A DNA stretch of 64,000 nucleotides from the NCBI RefSeq assembly GCF_016019935.1, contig NZ_JAECMT010000005.1, positions 186,006 through 250,005 on the forward strand, in the 5' to 3' direction. A program made the position numbers and the translations under genes. This document shows, in pieces, positions 32,845-43,900 of this stretch. Source of the stretch: Paenibacillus sp. GSMTC-2017. Its GTDB lineage: Bacteria; Bacillota; Bacilli; Paenibacillales; Paenibacillaceae. The first letter of the stretch is position 1, and each line of letters opens with the position of its first letter. Under the pieces are notes generated by a model, which had not been told where the DNA came from, ran no database searches, and saw only the letters and a list, made by a program, of their open reading frames with translations.

Positions 32845-34440
32845 ATGGTGAGTTTGTTGGAAAGACTAGTGTACCATTTAAAAAGCGTTCCAAACAAGCT
32901 AGCTATCACCGGTAGTTATGGAACATTAACTTATGGTCAATTGGATGACATGACGGAGCGGATCGCAAGGAAAATTCGAAGTGGCGGGATTGGCAAAGAA
33001 GACGTCGTTACGATTGAAACGGACAATAAATATCAAGCAATCGTGTTGTTGCTAAGCGTGGTTCGTGCAGGAGCAGCCTATTGTATGATTCCAAATGATT
33101 ATCCCGAACATCGAAAAAGTCTTATGCGAGAAAAGGTAAAGTCAAAATTGACATTACGCGATCTTGAGGTAGCCGAAGTACAGATGTTACCGGAGAACGA
33201 TGGGTTAAATGGGGAATTGCCGACGGCACGGGATGAAAATAGTCTCCTCTACATTATTTTCACTTCCGGTTCAACAGGTGAGCCGAAGGCGGTCGCAATT
33301 GAGGATCGAGCCATTTGGAAAATAGTGAATCATAACGATTTCTATCGTGGACAAGTAATCGGACAGTTCGCGCCGCTTGAATTCGATGCATCGGTGTATG
33401 AATTGTTTGGTGGGCTACTTAACGGAATGACGCTACGCATGGTGAATAAGGATGAGAGTCTCGACTTTGATGTCATGCCTGACATTCTCGAGGAAATCGA
33501 TACAGTCTTCTTAACAACGAGATTGTTCAACCTCTATGTAGATGAATGTTTAGATAGCTTTAGTAAATTGAAGCTTGTTCTGACTGGCGGTGAAAGATGT
33601 TCTATACGGCATTTACAAGAAGCAGCACGTTATTGCAAGGTGCTCAACGTTTACGGCCCGACAGAAACGACGGTATATGCAACTAAATATGAAGTGCGAG
33701 GAGACGAGGCAGTAATCCCAATTGGGAAGCTGTTTGATAAGGGGAAATTCCGCATAGTAGATGAGCAGGGAAGGGATGTCGAACCTGGAAATCAAGGGGA
33801 ACTCTTAATATCTGATTCAGGCTTACTGCGACATTATTTAGGCAATGAAGGGGCTAACGCTGCTGTATTCGCCCAGCATGATCGAATTGTTTATTATCGG
33901 ACAGGCGACATCGTTTATGAAAATAGTGATAACGATCTGGTCTATGTAGAACGTAAGGATCGACAAGTGAAAATTTCTGGATACCGCATTGAGCTTGGCG
34001 AGATTGAAGAGTGTGCTCGGGCATACGGACTACACAAAGATTGTGTGGCACATTATGATGGCAAGCGGCTTTATTTATACGTAACGGATACGGTAGAGCT
34101 CGAGTTATTACGACAATATTTAAGAAGCAGACTTCCAGACTATATGATTCCGACTGTAAAGGTGGTGGAACAAATCCCTATGAATGCAAATGGAAAAACA
34201 GACATGAATGCGATAAAAGTGGAGCAAGTGAACGATTCCAAAAACAAACTTATTGAGGTAATTGAAGGTGTGCTAAAGAGTAAGATTGTGATGGAAAGTA
34301 CGTTTATCGAATTAGGCGGCGATTCAATTAAAGCGATGGAGATCATTTGGAAATTAGGCGGAGACGGCTATCAATTGGACTTAGATATGTTGTTCAATCA
34401 AACGCTAGGGGAGATTGTTGAACATGCTAAAGCTAGTTAG
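32845..34440 (+). CDS. NRPS adenylation - carrier didomain protein
   Basis: 531 residues. The adenylation domain has FTSGSTGEPK (139-148), EFDASVYE, VYGPTETT, YRTGD and a C-terminal NANGK lysine motif; the carrier domain has LGGDSIKA with Ser494. It activates one amino (or hydroxy/aryl) acid as AMP-ester and loads it on its own carrier. The residues lining the pocket cannot be read safely by eye, so no substrate is proposed. GGAGGG precedes ATG 32845. At about 450 residues for the A part it is slightly compact but complete. Confidence 0.85.
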   Translation: MVSLLERLVYHLKSVPNKLAITGSYGTLTYGQLDDMTERIARKIRSGGIGKEDVVTIETDNKYQAIVLLLSVVRAGAAYCMIPNDYPEHRKSLMREKVKSKLTLRDLEVAEVQMLPENDGLNGELPTARDENSLLYIIFTSGSTGEPKAVAIEDRAIWKIVNHNDFYRGQVIGQFAPLEFDASVYELFGGLLNGMTLRMVNKDESLDFDVMPDILEEIDTVFLTTRLFNLYVDECLDSFSKLKLVLTGGERCSIRHLQEAARYCKVLNVYGPTETTVYATKYEVRGDEAVIPIGKLFDKGKFRIVDEQGRDVEPGNQGELLISDSGLLRHYLGNEGANAAVFAQHDRIVYYRTGDIVYENSDNDLVYVERKDRQVKISGYRIELGEIEECARAYGLHKDCVAHYDGKRLYLYVTDTVELELLRQYLRSRLPDYMIPTVKVVEQIPMNANGKTDMNAIKVEQVNDSKNKLIEVIEGVLKSKIVMESTFIELGGDSIKAMEIIWKLGGDGYQLDLDMLFNQTLGEIVEHAKAS

Positions 34441-35947
34441 CGAAAAGGAGAAACGGATTTTAGCCAGCTGCTTGGCTAATCCAACAGCGTATAATATTCC
34501 GTTGTTCATCAGATTTGGGCAAGGATTAAACATTCCGAAAATGTATCAACTATTATCGCAATATTTCGAAAATTATAATATTTTCAGAACTTATTTCAAG
34601 ATTGAAGAGTCGTTCGGTAAAAATAAAATGTTCAAGGGGATCAATCAAAATATCCCGCTTATCCAAATTCGCTCGTTTGGTCAATTCGATCAAGACACCA
34701 TCTTGCATGAGCATCTACTCAGCGCACAAGACGGAGAATTAATTAAGGTTGTACTTTGTAAAGTTACCGGAGAACCGGCTGATTATTTATTCCTCAACAT
34801 ACATCATGTCCTGTTCGATGGTTTCAGTATTAACTTATTACTCCACGATTTGTTGGCTTCTTATCTTAGAGATGAGCCATCTAGCCTCCAAGATACAACT
34901 TACAATGAGGCTGAGTTGGAAGTTGCAGCGTCCGTACAAGTGGGGCAACAACGGGGGGACGTTATCGACTTCAGTCAGTACGATCTCTTTAAGACAAAGC
35001 TTATTAAGAAGCAGGCTAACGTCGTCCATTATCTGAACGATCAAGTAACACTTGCTACTAAGACGTCACGCCGCCATTCTGACTTTGCATTATGTCTAAC
35101 TGCCTTCTCTCTTAGTCTCGCGGAGTGGTTGCAGAGTCAAGCAGTTTACATGGTGTTCCCGTCCTTAGGACGTAATCGAAATCAGTACCGAACGCTTGGC
35201 AGCTTCGTACAGTTTATACCCTTTGCTGAGCAGTTTGATCATAATCTGGATACTCCAATTGAAGAAATCATTTCAGGTGTACAGCAACAATATTTATCAA
35301 ACATGCTGCATTCCGACCTTACTGATTTGCAAATGCGACGCGAGCCGATGAGCCGAATGAATCTGTTTAGGGATATCGTCTTTGACTACAAGACGGGCAG
35401 CCTTATTGATAAAGTGTTGGATCAAGAACATGAGATTACTCTTGAGGAAGCAACGGCTTATAGGGATGAGAAATACGGCTTACACTTTTCTATCTATCAG
35501 TTAGATAATGTGCTGCATGTATCTATTATTTCCAGTGAGTTTACTGTAACCGATGTTGAACGATTCTCCGCTGTATTTAACCGCAATATACAATTGCTTT
35601 ATTCGGGAGAAAGTTTACGTCTCGGGAATTTCCTTAATTGGTCCCTTGAAGAGCAAAGTGAGGAGACTGCCGAGCTAAGCAATTCGGGACAAAGTTCAGA
35701 AGAACAATCCAATGACGATTTGCGATCGAAAATATGTGAAATGGTTTGTGAATTGCTAGAGGAGACGGAAGTAGCGTATAGCGAAAGCTTCTTCGATCTA
35801 GGAATGGATTCAACCTTGCTCGTAAAGCTAAAAAAGCGAATCAAAGAAATGTATAACGTTAATTTGAAAATTTCGGACTTTTTTAATCATTATACGACTG
35901 AACTATTATTCCAAAAAATTAGAGGACAACTAAAGGAGGCCAATTAA
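34424..35947 (+). CDS. NRPS condensation - carrier didomain protein
   Basis: About 507 residues. The condensation domain has HHVLFDG at 127-133; the C-terminal carrier has FDLGMDSTLLVKL with Ser463, a GMDS rather than GGDS form. A Glu/Ser-rich linker (residues about 405-430) joins them. It overlaps the end of the A-carrier gene by 17 bases; ATG 34424 is chosen because AGGGGAG lies 10 bases upstream, while two nearer TTGs crowd that site. No adenylation domain, so the carrier is loaded in trans or receives the growing chain. Confidence 0.8.
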   Translation: MLKLVSEKEKRILASCLANPTAYNIPLFIRFGQGLNIPKMYQLLSQYFENYNIFRTYFKIEESFGKNKMFKGINQNIPLIQIRSFGQFDQDTILHEHLLSAQDGELIKVVLCKVTGEPADYLFLNIHHVLFDGFSINLLLHDLLASYLRDEPSSLQDTTYNEAELEVAASVQVGQQRGDVIDFSQYDLFKTKLIKKQANVVHYLNDQVTLATKTSRRHSDFALCLTAFSLSLAEWLQSQAVYMVFPSLGRNRNQYRTLGSFVQFIPFAEQFDHNLDTPIEEIISGVQQQYLSNMLHSDLTDLQMRREPMSRMNLFRDIVFDYKTGSLIDKVLDQEHEITLEEATAYRDEKYGLHFSIYQLDNVLHVSIISSEFTVTDVERFSAVFNRNIQLLYSGESLRLGNFLNWSLEEQSEETAELSNSGQSSEEQSNDDLRSKICEMVCELLEETEVAYSESFFDLGMDSTLLVKLKKRIKEMYNVNLKISDFFNHYTTELLFQKIRGQLKEAN

Positions 35948-35948
35948 A

Positions 35949-37103
35949 ATGAATATCGCATTACTTTTGGCAGGACAAGGGACAAAATTTTCTGAGCAGG
36001 TGGTAAATCTGTGGCTTGCGAACAACGAGACTCTCAGTCTTATTGAGAAAGCGGAAGCTCAGCTAGGTGAGCCGATTAGGGAATGGTTCGCACAGGATTT
36101 AAGTAAGGATACACGTAAGGCGCAGCTTGCTACCTACGTTGGCTCGATGTGTATGTACCGTCTATACCGGGATCAAGTTGGTCTTTACCCCAGTGTTGTA
36201 CTTGGTCACAGCCTGGGAGAACTTACAGCGTTAACTATTGCGGGTGCCTTCGACTATGAAGCTGGGCTTACGTTAGTGGAACTCAGAGGTTCAGCAATGA
36301 AAGGTGCGATTGAGCGCCAAGAGCAAACGGGTATGATGGCATTGTTTGTTGCTTCTGAAATGATCGAGGAGTTATTAGAAGGCAATGTCCGCATCGCCAA
36401 CTACAATTCCAACAAGCAAACTGTTATTTCTGGCCCAATTGACGAAATTCAACTTTTTGCAAAAAAACATAAGTTTGAAAGTGTTGTGCTTAATGTAAGT
36501 GGAGCATTCCATACGCCATATATGCAGCAGGCTGCGGATGAAGTGTATGAGAAGCTAGAAGGCTTCACATTCAACAGTGATCTCAGTATGACTGTCGTAA
36601 GCAATAAAAATGTAGGTCCATATCATACGGAAAACTTTAAAGAAGAAATCGCTAATCAAATTGTTCAGCCTGTTAAATGGAAGCAATCCATCGATTATGC
36701 AATTAATCAAGGCATTCAATTATTTGTGGATCTCTCTCCAAACGGAATGTTCGTTAACATGCTTGCTGGACAAGCTGTCGTTCGTCCTTTCCATACGGAG
36801 GAGCATATTAAGGCGCTTCTTACAGACTTGAAAGATGATATCGAAGTTAACGGACATTACAATCTTTACTCTCGTGCACTAGGCATCATCGTATCAACTA
36901 AAAATAATAGTGATGATGCTGATGCGTACGAAAATATTGTTGTGAGTGGCTATAACCAAATCAAGTCACAAATTGGTCATGTTCCTACAGCAGACGATGT
37001 TAAGAAGACACTTTCGCTGCTCAAACTAATTTTACAAACAAAAGAAGTTCCAGAAGAACAAATCAATTCGTATTGCAGCAAATTGGCCTGGAAGGTCGGA
37101 TGA
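35949..37103 (+). CDS. Discrete malonyl-CoA-type acyltransferase
   Basis: 384 residues. FabD/AT fold with GHSLGE (Ser88) and the partner GAFHTPYM (His188); begins with the typical LLAGQGTKF. This is a free-standing AT, and neither of the two PKS proteins downstream contains an AT domain, so it must load them in trans, as in trans-AT PKS systems. The C-terminal 85 residues after about 300 extend beyond a plain AT and are unassigned. The residue after the Ser motif region is not enough to decide malonyl versus another extender. One base separates it from the preceding stop. Confidence 0.85.
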   Translation: MNIALLLAGQGTKFSEQVVNLWLANNETLSLIEKAEAQLGEPIREWFAQDLSKDTRKAQLATYVGSMCMYRLYRDQVGLYPSVVLGHSLGELTALTIAGAFDYEAGLTLVELRGSAMKGAIERQEQTGMMALFVASEMIEELLEGNVRIANYNSNKQTVISGPIDEIQLFAKKHKFESVVLNVSGAFHTPYMQQAADEVYEKLEGFTFNSDLSMTVVSNKNVGPYHTENFKEEIANQIVQPVKWKQSIDYAINQGIQLFVDLSPNGMFVNMLAGQAVVRPFHTEEHIKALLTDLKDDIEVNGHYNLYSRALGIIVSTKNNSDDADAYENIVVSGYNQIKSQIGHVPTADDVKKTLSLLKLILQTKEVPEEQINSYCSKLAWKVG

Positions 37104-37139
37104 CCCCCGAGCTAACGGTCAGGAAGGAGATGGGATCGT

Positions 37140-40100
37140 GTGATTAAAGGGGATATAGCAATTATCGGGCTGGATATTACGCTTCCAGGCTGCAGCAATC
37201 AAGAAGAAGTATGGCGAGACTTGAAGCGCAAGCGGATTTCTAAAGGTAACTTTCCGTTACAACGTTTGGCGCAAATCGGACTCCCTCAAGATGAAGAGCT
37301 GTTTATGCCGGGATCGTATTTGGAACAAATTGATTTGTTTGACCATAAACACTTTAAAGTATCGCAAAAGAGTGCGGATTTCATGGACCCTAACCAACGA
37401 CTTGCGCTGTTATCTACGACAAGAGCTCTGCGAGATGCGAATTGTCTGCATACCATTAAGGGTTCAAAGACTAGCGTTTACGCAAGTGCAAACTCGACTC
37501 AACAATACCAATATCAACTCCTATTACAGGAGGAAGGGCTTAATCCAGATTTGCTGGGCATGCTTAATTCGACTATTTCAAGCCGAATCAATTATGTATA
37601 CGATCTTGCAGGGCCATCTATGATGACTGATACCGCTTGTTCCTCTTCACTTGTCTCTGTCATTCAAGCATCTAATGACCTGCGCCTTGGTAAGGCTAAT
37701 CAAGCGATCGTTGTGAGCACAAACATTTATGTGAAGCCGGGTTTTAAGAAGGACAAGATCGTAGATATTCTCGCTTCTGATGGGAAAACGCGTACGTTCG
37801 ATGATCGGAGTACAGGAACTTCAATAGGTGAAGGTGTGTGCGCTGTTATATTGAAACGTAAAGAGGACGCGGAGCGGGATGGGGACTATATATATGGACT
37901 TATTCGGAGCTACGCATATAACAACGACGGGCAAACGATGAATATGTCTTCTCCAAATCCGCAAGCACAAGCACGACTCATCGAGGAAGCGTGGTCTCCC
38001 CTTGAGAATGAATTAAGTAAAATTGCTTTTATTGAAGCTCACGGAACGGGTACAGCTGTTGGAGATACGATCGAGTTTGAAAGTCTAAGCACGTATTTTT
38101 CCTCGCGAAGTCTGAAGGGTCAATCCGTTGCATTAACGGCATGTAAATCTAACTTTGGTCACTTGGACGTTGCTTCTGGTTTATTCTCACTTATTAAATC
38201 GGTACTCAGTTTACGCAATCATACATTAATTCCACACCCAGATTTTAAGATTCCGAACGAGGAAATAGACTTTCAGAACTCTGTATTCTACATTCCTGAT
38301 CAGTGTCAGCCTATTAACGAAGGAGCACTTGCAGGTGTAAGTTCATTTGGTATGACGGGTACAAATGCACATGTTGTACTGCAAGCATGGGAAGGTGCTT
38401 CTACACGAGAAGTAAAGGAATATCCGCCACTGCAGCTTAACAGCTATTGGTATCCAAGGCAGGGTAATACGTTCAAAATTCATAACGAGCTTCATCGAGC
38501 TGAGACAGATCGAATGATTATTGCACAGTTCCCGCTTCATAGTAAGAAGCATTGGGAAATTCACGAGCATAAATTTGGTCTCAATCATTTGATGGTTGGG
38601 ACAAGCATCTTTGAAATCATGTCGCAGGCACTTGGAGATACAGCCTATAGTCTCGAAAATTACGAAATTGGCAACTTGCATTTGCTTCATCAGCTAGCCG
38701 TTCAAGAAGGTCCCTTTACGATTATCTTCGTACTGGACAAAGTGAGTCTTAAAGCGACAGTATCCTTTACACATAATGGGGTAACACAAAGCTGGCTGCA
38801 GTTCGACTTGAGAGAAAAGAAAGGTTTAAAACAATCCTATGTTCTCAAGATTGAAGAAATGGATGAGATCGCAGTAACGAGTCAAGTCGGGGAAACGGAT
38901 GATTCCGATATCGTCGTATCTAAACGATGGGACGTTGTAGATAAGTTATGGGTGAATACAGAACGAACGAGGTCGGTCATTAAACTTCGGATACCGGAAG
39001 GTTTGGACAAGGAATTTGCACAATATGCTTTTTATCCTTCCATATTAGATCCTGCGTTTAATGCACTTAACCGAATGGCTGAGCCAAACGAAATATTGTT
39101 CCCATGGATCTGGACCACGATTGATGTCGTACAACAAAGGCTACAAGGTCAATCTTTCTTTTCAGAGATTGTGCTTCAGGACCGTACGGAGGACGATCGA
39201 GGAAACGTCATTTTATCATTCGACGTGAACATGTTTGATGAGCTCGGCGGAATTGTATTGATAGCAAAAGGGTACAAGGTGAAAAATGCACCAGCAACTG
39301 TACGTGAGAAAACGGACGAGCAGGATCAATTTTTCAAACGTGAAGAGCTAACTGCTTTCAAGCCGATGGAGAAAGTAGCTTCAGCGGATGAATGCTTGCA
39401 TGTTGCACATGAATCTCTACGTGGAAAGCTTCAATTAGAAGCACCGGTCATTTACTTCGAAAAGGTAGACGAGTTGTACGCACTCGATCTTACTAGAAGT
39501 AAAACGAAGATAAAGCAGGTATATCTGTGGGATCGCAGTTATGAGAACGAACATGAGATTGTTAGCTGTGCTTATGATTTAGGACAACTTATGTTGCTTT
39601 TAAATCGAGAATCAGTCATTACAACATTCAACTACATTAGTCAAAATATGTTCCATGAAGGTAGTAACGCAGAGCTGCATGTCAATGCGCATAATCGTGC
39701 AATTGCAATGGGTGTATCCGCACTCAGACTTGAAGTGCAATACGGGGTTACGATCTTTGAGGCAGACTACGACCATACCGACTTATTGGAGAATATAGAT
39801 GCCGGTGGTGAAGTTGTCGTTATCCAGCGCAGAGATCAGTTCTATGCATTACGATTCAAGAGCTTGAAGTTAACGGTCAATGAGGGTGACAAGTTCAGAG
39901 ATGGGGGCACGGTGCTTATTGTAGGCGGCGGCTCAGGAATTGGACGAGCCTATATGACTTATGCAGCCAATCACTATCCAGCTGTCAAGTTTATTGCAGC
40001 GGGTCGGAGTTCCTCATGGAACGGTGAGTTGCCAGCAGATAACGTACAATATGTTTCCTTAGATATCGTAAATGAAGATCAATTGGATACATTCGCAAGG

Positions 40101-40949
40101 GAACAAAACGATGGTATCGACATGGTGTTGAATTTTGCTGGGGAACCTGCACAAGGCTTCTTTTTAAATAAAACAAGAGATGTCTTCCATAACAAAACAA
40201 GAAGTAAAGTTGAAGGTTCTACATTACTCGGCAAATACTTCCCTAACGCTAGAGAGATTATCCATTTCTCTTCCTTAGCATCATTGATTGGGGCGATTGG
40301 GCAAGTAGAATATTGTTTATCAAACGCCTATCAGTCTGGCTTAGCGTTGTCTCAAAGGAATGTTAGGACGCTAAATTTGACGGGATGGATTGAAGTGGGT
40401 ATGTCGGCTGGGAAAGAAGACTACTACTTTGAAAAGCTCAAAACGGATAAAGGTGTAAAGCTCCTTGACCGATTCATTCATTCCGACGAACGTTACGCAT
40501 CCATGTTTAAGCTAGTACGTCCAGCTGATGAGTACTGCTCATTGCTGAGCACTACAGTTAAACAACGGACAAATCAAACTTTGTTTGAAAGTAAACAAGA
40601 ACAAGAAAATGGAGTACAAAGCAGCGCTGAAAGTATACAAAAGGGTGTGCTTGCTGCTTGGAAACAGACGCTTGGAGACGACGAGTATGACGACAACGTA
40701 AGCTTTTTCGAGCAAGGTGGTGATTCTATCACGATCGTTAACCTTTCTGATGAGCTGAATCGTATATTCCCAAATAAGTTCGATGTCACTACACTCTTCT
40801 CATTATCGACGATCCATGGACAAGTTGAGTTATTGCTCAGCCAGTCAGCTGAGGGTGCCAATAAGCTAGTTCAATCGGGCAATGATGAATGGAATGAGAT
40901 AGAAACACATTTTGATGCAACTGAGATGTTAGCGTTTCTGAACCAATAA
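37140..40949 (+). CDS. PKS module: KS - DH-like - KR - ACP
   Basis: 1269 residues. Ketosynthase (1-430) with complete Cys167 (TACSSS), His301 (HGTGT) and His341 (NFGH). A DH-like hotdog region (about 450-715) has HKFGLNHLMVG, an imperfect version of HxxxGxxxxP, and the second-half YPSILDPAF Asp motif, so activity is uncertain. Ketoreductase (about 920-1130) has GGGSGIG, FSSLASL and YCLSN, so the Ser-Tyr-Asn set is present. ACP near 1160-1235 with GGDS, Ser1196. No AT domain. GTG 37140 has AAGGAGA about 9 bases upstream. It should perform one elongation and beta-keto reduction, perhaps dehydration. Confidence 0.88.
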   Translation: MIKGDIAIIGLDITLPGCSNQEEVWRDLKRKRISKGNFPLQRLAQIGLPQDEELFMPGSYLEQIDLFDHKHFKVSQKSADFMDPNQRLALLSTTRALRDANCLHTIKGSKTSVYASANSTQQYQYQLLLQEEGLNPDLLGMLNSTISSRINYVYDLAGPSMMTDTACSSSLVSVIQASNDLRLGKANQAIVVSTNIYVKPGFKKDKIVDILASDGKTRTFDDRSTGTSIGEGVCAVILKRKEDAERDGDYIYGLIRSYAYNNDGQTMNMSSPNPQAQARLIEEAWSPLENELSKIAFIEAHGTGTAVGDTIEFESLSTYFSSRSLKGQSVALTACKSNFGHLDVASGLFSLIKSVLSLRNHTLIPHPDFKIPNEEIDFQNSVFYIPDQCQPINEGALAGVSSFGMTGTNAHVVLQAWEGASTREVKEYPPLQLNSYWYPRQGNTFKIHNELHRAETDRMIIAQFPLHSKKHWEIHEHKFGLNHLMVGTSIFEIMSQALGDTAYSLENYEIGNLHLLHQLAVQEGPFTIIFVLDKVSLKATVSFTHNGVTQSWLQFDLREKKGLKQSYVLKIEEMDEIAVTSQVGETDDSDIVVSKRWDVVDKLWVNTERTRSVIKLRIPEGLDKEFAQYAFYPSILDPAFNALNRMAEPNEILFPWIWTTIDVVQQRLQGQSFFSEIVLQDRTEDDRGNVILSFDVNMFDELGGIVLIAKGYKVKNAPATVREKTDEQDQFFKREELTAFKPMEKVASADECLHVAHESLRGKLQLEAPVIYFEKVDELYALDLTRSKTKIKQVYLWDRSYENEHEIVSCAYDLGQLMLLLNRESVITTFNYISQNMFHEGSNAELHVNAHNRAIAMGVSALRLEVQYGVTIFEADYDHTDLLENIDAGGEVVVIQRRDQFYALRFKSLKLTVNEGDKFRDGGTVLIVGGGSGIGRAYMTYAANHYPAVKFIAAGRSSSWNGELPADNVQYVSLDIVNEDQLDTFAREQNDGIDMVLNFAGEPAQGFFLNKTRDVFHNKTRSKVEGSTLLGKYFPNAREIIHFSSLASLIGAIGQVEYCLSNAYQSGLALSQRNVRTLNLTGWIEVGMSAGKEDYYFEKLKTDKGVKLLDRFIHSDERYASMFKLVRPADEYCSLLSTTVKQRTNQTLFESKQEQENGVQSSAESIQKGVLAAWKQTLGDDEYDDNVSFFEQGGDSITIVNLSDELNRIFPNKFDVTTLFSLSTIHGQVELLLSQSAEGANKLVQSGNDEWNEIETHFDATEMLAFLNQ

Positions 40950-40970
40950 AAAATGAAAGAGGCGAATACG

Positions 40971-43900
40971 ATGCAAGCAAGTGAATATATTTTTGGTCAA
41001 ATTAAGAAAGGGAATTTAAATCCTGAGGTAGGTAAATCTCTACTAGAAGAAATTTTGCCAGACGACGTTGCGATTGTCGGTATTTCATGTGAGTATACAG
41101 ATGCTCGTGATACATTCGAATTTTATAAAGCGGTGAAGCTTGGCAAAAGAGGTTTTAAACCATTCCCGGAAAATCGCGTTAACTATATTCCAAAGGATCA
41201 TCCTTATCTACTAGATGGAGCTGCACATTTGAAGACGACGCCAGAAGAGTTTCTTGCTCGGCTGTGCAATGAGAAAGGTGCATACTTGGAAGATATTGAA
41301 ACGTTCGATTACGAGTTTTTCGGAATTAATGAAGATGAAGCTCGTTATATTGATCCAACACACCGCTTAGTACTGAAACATTCCTATTTAGGATTAGAAG
41401 ACGCTGGTATCCGATTGGACAAGATCAAAGACAGCAAAACAGCCATTTACATCGGAAAAGACAAATCGATAACAGCAAGCTACCGCTCTGAGATCGAAGA
41501 GGATTCCAATCATGTTAATGCTGGAAACTGGGAAGGTATTCTAGCAAGCAGGTTGAACTATCTCTATAACATGAGCGGCGGATCGTTTGTTATTGATACA
41601 GCATGCTCCTCCTCACTTGTCGCAGCGCATCTAGCGGTGAAGACGCTTCGTGACAAGGAAATTGATACGGCAATTGTTGGCGGAATTGCGCTTGGCTTAT
41701 TCCCTCGTCAAGGTAGTGTTGTAGACCAGTATAGCAATGTTGAGACACCTCGTTCATTTTTGAAAGTTTTCGAAGCAGAATCACAAGGGACTATTTTTGG
41801 TGAAGGCGTCGGCATCGTTATTTTGAAAAGATTAAAGGATGCAATTGCGGACAACGACAACATTCATGCCGTTATTAGAGGCAGCATGATCAACAGTGAC
41901 GGCAGGTCAAATGGACTGACAGCACCTAATCCGCACGCACAAAAAGATTTGTTGCTTGAAGCTTATGAGCGTAGCAATATTTCACCTGAAACAGTTGAAT
42001 ACGTTGATGCACATGGTACAGGCACGAAGCTAGGTGATCCGATTGAAGCGAGAGGACTAACAGATGCATACAAAAAGTATGTCAGCAAAAAGAGTTTCTG
42101 TGCACTTAGCAGCTTAAAAGAAAATATTGGTCACACAGTTGGCGCCGCAGGTGTCGGTGGAATGATCAAGATGTCACTTGCGCTACGCAACAAGGAAATT
42201 TTCCCGAATAAAGGTTTCGAAGCTCCTAACGAATACATTCGTTTCGTCGATAGCCCGTTTTATATCCCGACACAGGTTACCCCATGGGTTAGAGGGAAGT
42301 ATCCACGTCGTGGCGGTGTTAGCTCATTTGGATTCAGCGGAACGAATGCCCACGTCATCCTTGAGGAATTTGAACGTAAACAAGATGTTGTTCAAGATGA
42401 TAAAGAATACCCGTTTATTTTCTCGGGACAATCTGTAGAGCAACTTGTCTCGCTGCTTAAGAAATTTATTGTAAATGAGGAATTTTTGAAGAGTTATAGA
42501 TTGAGCGATATTGCTTATACCCTCGTTCATAGAAGAAATAGATACGCTGTAGGTATTGGTTTCCAGGCAAGCACGGCAGACGAATTTAATCGCAAACTTA
42601 AACAATCTATCGTTGCCCTTGAGAAAGATACGTTAAGTGATGCTGAAGGAATATTCTCCACAAATAGTGAGTCCATTTCATCGGATATGAAGAAACTTAT
42701 GCAGCACCGACTACGTTCGGGCGGAGAAGTTTTCCCACTTACCGAATTGATTCAACTACAATTGGACGGTCTTGAAACAGCTTTAGACTCGTTTAGCTTT
42801 GATGGAGCTCAGACAGTTTCATTGCCTACGTATGAATTTAAGCGTGAAGTGCTTTGGGCAAATGTAAAAAAATATACTCGTCGCGGGACTAGCGGTCCAA
42901 GTTTGGCTGTTAAAGCGACACTTATTAAAAAACAGACGCTCAGATCAGATAAGTCTGATGTTTATCAAGTTACATTGTCCCCAAGCGACTGGTTTGTTGA
43001 TGATCACCGCATTGGCGGTAAACGTACATTCTCAGGCACGACTTATACGCAGCTCGCTTCCGAATTAGCTCTGTTGTATTTCAAGACACCAGGCTTCACT
43101 TTGGAGAAGTTATACTTCAAAAATTTAATTCAATTAGAGGAAAAAGGGGACAAAACATTCCAAGTCCACGTCAATAAATCCGGCAAACAGCTTGAAGTAG
43201 AAGTATTCTCTTATGAAAATGATGATCTAGAGCAATATGTAACCCATGCCGTGTTCGTATTGAAGAAACAAGATGAGCTTCAGTTAAACCGTATAGATAT
43301 CAAAGACGAAATCGAGTCTCATCCACAGCCGACTACACTCGGTAATGAGACAAGCAACTTCTTCAAAGGTCGTTGGGACTTCATTAACCATGAGTTTAAG
43401 ATGGCAAGACGTCATAAACAAGAAATTTTGTTGTCACTAAACCTCAGCAACGAGTTTAGCACAGATTTGGATAGCTATAATTTGCATCCTTCTATATTAG
43501 ACGGCATTCTCGGAGCAATGGTATACGAAAGAGCACAAGTGCGAAACAAAACATACCTGCCGTTATCGTATGGAAAATTCACATTCACTGGTAATAAGTT
43601 TACACAAAAGGTTTACTCTGTAACTGAGTTGCTATACGATCCAGACGCTGATCATGACATCATTACAGCAAATATTGCTGTACACAATGAACAAGGTGAT
43701 GTCGTTGCTTATTTGGAAAAATACGTGATGAAGGCATTCGCGAACATGTTCTTGAAACCTCAGATGAATGAAATTCGTTATGAGCTTTCTGATAAAGTTG
43801 TAGCGATTAATTCACTTACAAAGGTTGCGGGAGCTAAAGTGCTCTACATCGGCAACGACAATGGAAAAGCTGTATCTAACGCAGCTATTGAGCTGGACTA